DNA of 6,618 bases, from assembly GCA_028280915.1 (NCBI GenBank), contig JANQKX010000370.1, forward strand, positions 1 to 6,618. The letters run 5' to 3'. Shown here one piece after another: positions 4,317-6,618 of this stretch (positions are counted from its first letter, which is position 1; every line of letters starts with the position of its first letter). The stretch is from Kiloniellaceae bacterium. Lineage in GTDB: Bacteria > Pseudomonadota > Alphaproteobacteria > Kiloniellales > Kiloniellaceae. Made by a program: the position numbers and the translations under genes. A model generated the notes under the pieces. It searched no databases. It saw only the letters and a list, made by a program, of their open reading frames with translations, and was not told the DNA's origin.

Positions 4317-6512
4317 TCAAACCAGACTATGGTCGCTGAAGGGGAGGGTGTTGATCTCCCGGCCGGTGCCCCAGAAAAGCGCATTGGCCACGGCGGGGCC
4401 GATGGGCGGGGTGCCCGGCTCGCCGGCACCGGTCGGGGCTTCGGTGGAGGGCACGATGTGGGTCTCCACATGGGGCATGTCGCTCATGCGCAATGGCTCG
4501 TAGTCGAAGAATTGGGATTCCACGACCTCACCGTCCTCCATGGAGATGCGGTTGCGCAAGACAGCGCCCAACCCGTAGCCGATGCCCCCTTCCATCTGTG
4601 CCTTGACCTGGTCGGGCATGACCGCGAGGCCGCAGTCGATGGCGCAAACGACCCGGTCCACCTTGATGCTGCCATCGTCTCGCACCCGGGCCTCGGCGAC
4701 CTGGGCCACGTAAGAGCCGAAGGATTTATGCACGGCCACGCCCCGGTGGGCGCCATTGGCCGGGCTTGTCTCGCGCCAGCCCGCCTTTTCCGCCGCCAGT
4801 TTCAAGGCCCCAGCCTCGCGGGGGTAGTTTTCCATGTGGCGCAATCGAAAGGCGACGGGGTCCTCGCCGGCGGCCTTTGCCAGGCGGTCCATCATGGTTT
4901 CGATCACGTAGGCCGTGTGGGTGCTGCCCACGGAGCGCCACCAGAGCACCGGGACGCGCACGTCCGTGTTGTGCACCTCCAGCCGGTGGGCCCCGACGGC
5001 ATAGGGCAATTCCTTGGCGCCCTCGATCGAGGTGCTGTCGATACCGTCTTTGATCAGGAAGGCCTCGAAAGGTGTCCCCGTCAGAATCGACTGGCCGACG
5101 ACGCGGTGGTGCAGGCCGACGATGTTGCCCGCGCCGTCCAGCCCGGCCCGTACCTTGTGCACGTACATGGGCCGGTAATAGCCGCCGCGGATATCATCCT
5201 CGCGGGTCCACACCAGCTTGACCGGCGCGCGGCCATCGATGGCCACGGCGATGTTGACCGCCTCGTTGACGAAGTCCGAGGTGGGATTGGCGCGGCGCCC
5301 GAAAGAGCCGCCGGCGTTAAGGGTGTTGATCTTGACCTGGGGCAACGCCAGGCCGGCGATCTGCGCGGCGATGGAATGATCCAGGGTCGGCAGCTGGCTG
5401 CCGGTCCATATCTCCAGGGACTCGCCGGGCTTAAGGTCCGCCACCGCGTTCATGGGCTCCATGGGCGCATGGGCCAGGAAGGGAAACTCGAAAGTCGCTT
5501 CCAGCACGGTCTCGGCGCCGGCCAGGGCCGCATCCGCATCACCGGTGTTTTCCGCGACCAGGCCCGGCTGCTCGGCTAGAGCCCGGTATTCCGCAGCCAT
5601 CTGCGCCGTGGAGCGGGTTTCCGCTTGGCTGTCATCCCATGTCACATCGAGGGCGTCGCGGCCCTGAATGGCCGTCCAGGTGTTGTCGGCCAGCACGGCA
5701 ACGCCTTGGGGTACCTGCACCACGTCTCTGACGCCGGGGATCTCCCGCGCGGCACTGTCGTCGAAAGACGCGACCGTCGCGCCGAACTTGGGCGCGCGGG
5801 CGATCACGGCGACCAGCATGCCCGGCAGGTGGATATCCTGGGTGTAGACTGCTTCGCCCCGGCTTTTGGGGGCACTGTCCAGCCGGCCGTGGGCGGACTT
5901 GCCGATCAGCTTGAAGTCGGCAGCGGATTTCAGGGTGACCTCCGCCGGCGGGGTTTCAGCCGAGGCCGCGGCGGCGAAGGCGCCAAAGCCCCCGGATTGC
6001 CCGGAAGGATGGGACAGGATGCCCTTTTCCACCGTGATTTCCGCGGCCGGCACGCCCCATTCCCGGGCGGCCGCCTGGACCAGCATGACCCGGGCCGCGG
6101 CGCCGGCCTGGCGATACTGCATGAAGCTGTTGGGGATGCCCGAGGAACCGCCGGTCCCCTGCATCTCGCCCCAGTGAAGATTGTTGTAAACCTTGGGGTT
6201 GGAGGGCGCGAAGTCGCCCCGCACCATGGACCAGTCCGCGTCCAGCTCTTCCGCGACCAGGGAGGCCAGGCCGCTCAAAACACCCTGGCCCTTGTCCAGA
6301 TGTTTGGACAGCACGGTCACCGTGCCGTCGGGCGAGATCTGCACAAAGGGATTGAAGTTGCCATCGCCCGTGGCGGCGGCTTTACCGACGAATTGAAGAC
6401 CGACAACCAGCCCGGCGGTCGCGCCGCCCGTGACTTTTAGGAAGGTCCGCCGGTTCATATCGTTGACGGCCGACGGCGCGGCAGCGGCCACGAGGTTTTT
6501 CAGCAGTTTCAT
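4317..6512 (-). CDS. iorB: IorB-like molybdopterin-binding subunit of a TAT-exported xanthine oxidase-family hydroxylase
   Basis: A complete 731-residue large subunit of the isoquinoline 1-oxidoreductase/aldehyde dehydrogenase group of molybdenum hydroxylases, which add water-derived oxygen to N-heterocycles or aldehydes. A twin-arginine motif, NRRTFLK at 20-26, precedes a hydrophobic stretch to about 48, so the enzyme is periplasmic. Moco-domain landmarks are KGQG (74-77), AHAPMEPMN (347-355), GGSFGRR (401-407), LWWRSVGSTHTAYV (523-536), and GAGEPGTPP (696-704), whose E698 is the expected catalytic glutamate. The ATG at 6512 has GGAGG 8 nt upstream on the coding strand; Met19, just before the twin arginines, has no ribosome site, so an unusually long n-region is likely real. 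Substrate cannot be deduced. Its [2Fe-2S] partner should lie immediately upstream, but only a tail in the opposite orientation is seen. Confidence 0.93.
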   Translation of the reverse strand: MKLLKNLVAAAAPSAVNDMNRRTFLKVTGGATAGLVVGLQFVGKAAATGDGNFNPFVQISPDGTVTVLSKHLDKGQGVLSGLASLVAEELDADWSMVRGDFAPSNPKVYNNLHWGEMQGTGGSSGIPNSFMQYRQAGAAARVMLVQAAAREWGVPAAEITVEKGILSHPSGQSGGFGAFAAAASAETPPAEVTLKSAADFKLIGKSAHGRLDSAPKSRGEAVYTQDIHLPGMLVAVIARAPKFGATVASFDDSAAREIPGVRDVVQVPQGVAVLADNTWTAIQGRDALDVTWDDSQAETRSTAQMAAEYRALAEQPGLVAENTGDADAALAGAETVLEATFEFPFLAHAPMEPMNAVADLKPGESLEIWTGSQLPTLDHSIAAQIAGLALPQVKINTLNAGGSFGRRANPTSDFVNEAVNIAVAIDGRAPVKLVWTREDDIRGGYYRPMYVHKVRAGLDGAGNIVGLHHRVVGQSILTGTPFEAFLIKDGIDSTSIEGAKELPYAVGAHRLEVHNTDVRVPVLWWRSVGSTHTAYVIETMMDRLAKAAGEDPVAFRLRHMENYPREAGALKLAAEKAGWRETSPANGAHRGVAVHKSFGSYVAQVAEARVRDDGSIKVDRVVCAIDCGLAVMPDQVKAQMEGGIGYGLGAVLRNRISMEDGEVVESQFFDYEPLRMSDMPHVETHIVPSTEAPTGAGEPGTPPIGPAVANALFWGTGREINTLPFSDHSLV

Positions 6513-6517
6513 GGCTC

Positions 6518-6618
6518 AGCCCTCCAGGATCTCGCCATGGACGGTAATGTCTGTCGCTGCGCCACCTACCACCGCATTCGGGCCGGCATTCACCGCGCCG
6601 CCGAGATCCTGGAGGGCT
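6518..6618. repeat. Perfect 17-bp inverted repeat bounding an inverted segment
   Basis: Positions 6518-6534 and 6602-6618 are exact reverse complements (AGCCCTCCAGGATCTCG), separated by 67 bp. Both copies match the expected iorA stop-proximal sequence, codons for E-I-L-E-G. The window ends at the last base of the right copy, so the repeat could extend further. A CCATGG sits at the inner junction, 6535-6540. Confidence 0.9.
6537..6618 (+). CDS. iorA: C-terminal end of an IorA-like [2Fe-2S] subunit, in opposite orientation to iorB
   Basis: The plus strand from 6537 reads 27 residues, MDGNVCRC then ATYHRIRAGIHRAAEILEG, and runs off the right edge. This is the characteristic end of IorA/CoxS-type small subunits: G-N-x-C-R-C supplies ligands of the second [2Fe-2S] cluster, and T-Y-x-R-I-R-x-x-I-H-R-A-A is typical of IorA. 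These subunits normally sit directly before iorB on the same strand and overlap or nearly touch it. Here the tail points toward the right edge, away from iorB, and the roughly 120 preceding residues are absent because the sequence to the left is the antisense of iorB. The minus strand just before iorB still reads E-I-L-E-G-stop, then GCC and the iorB ATG. The gene was therefore contiguous with iorB in the original genome. An assembly chimera is the first explanation. Confidence 0.8.
   Translation, partial: MDGNVCRCATYHRIRAGIHRAAEILEG

Noticed and set aside
4329..5579. 416-codon plus-strand open frame opposite iorB
   Set aside because: It is the mirror of IorB coding sequence and its Gly/Asp/His-rich composition is that of antisense translation.

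Overview
The window is GC-rich, densely coded DNA from a Gram-negative bacterium, most likely an alphaproteobacterium. That placement is inferred from codon and base use and from the protein families present: a TAT-exported IorB-type molybdenum hydroxylase subunit, a DUF2282/DUF692/DUF2063/DoxX operon and a periplasmic YHS protein. The sequence does not let me name a genus.

Layout. (1) Positions 1-459, minus strand: N-terminal half of an arginine deiminase/dimethylarginine dimethylaminohydrolase-family enzyme that runs off the left edge. Two adjacent 16-bp palindromes (501-534) lie over its likely promoter. (2) Positions 460-771: divergent intergenic region with that operator, a candidate sigma70 promoter for the rightward operon (627-654) and a structured leader. 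(3) Positions 772-4149, plus strand: five genes, a secreted YHS-domain protein, a bufferin precursor (BufA1, DUF2282), the MNIO/DUF692 modifying enzyme BufB, its DUF2063 partner BufC and a DoxX-type membrane protein (BufD). A strong hairpin separates bufA from bufB, bufC overlaps the end of bufB by 8 nt, and a rho-independent terminator that could work in both directions (4178-4219) closes the operon. (4) Positions 4317-6512, minus strand: a complete IorB-like molybdopterin-binding subunit, followed on its own strand by two tandem hairpins. (5) Positions 6518-6618: the C-terminal end of the matching [2Fe-2S] subunit (IorA) appears on the plus strand, opposite to iorB, bounded by a perfect 17-bp inverted repeat. 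This looks like a fold-back chimera at a contig end or, less likely, a real inversion.

How the genes work together. The central operon is a class 1 bufferin RiPP locus. By knowledge of the family, BufB (an iron-dependent MNIO oxidase) with BufC converts cysteines of the BufA peptide into metal-binding heterocycles before or around Sec export, and the product helps the cell cope with copper in the periplasm. BufD is the usual membrane partner of unknown role. The less expected element is the secreted YHS-domain protein at the operon head, 59 nt before bufA and behind the best candidate promoter. It suggests a second periplasmic, possibly metal-related, component made with the bufferin.
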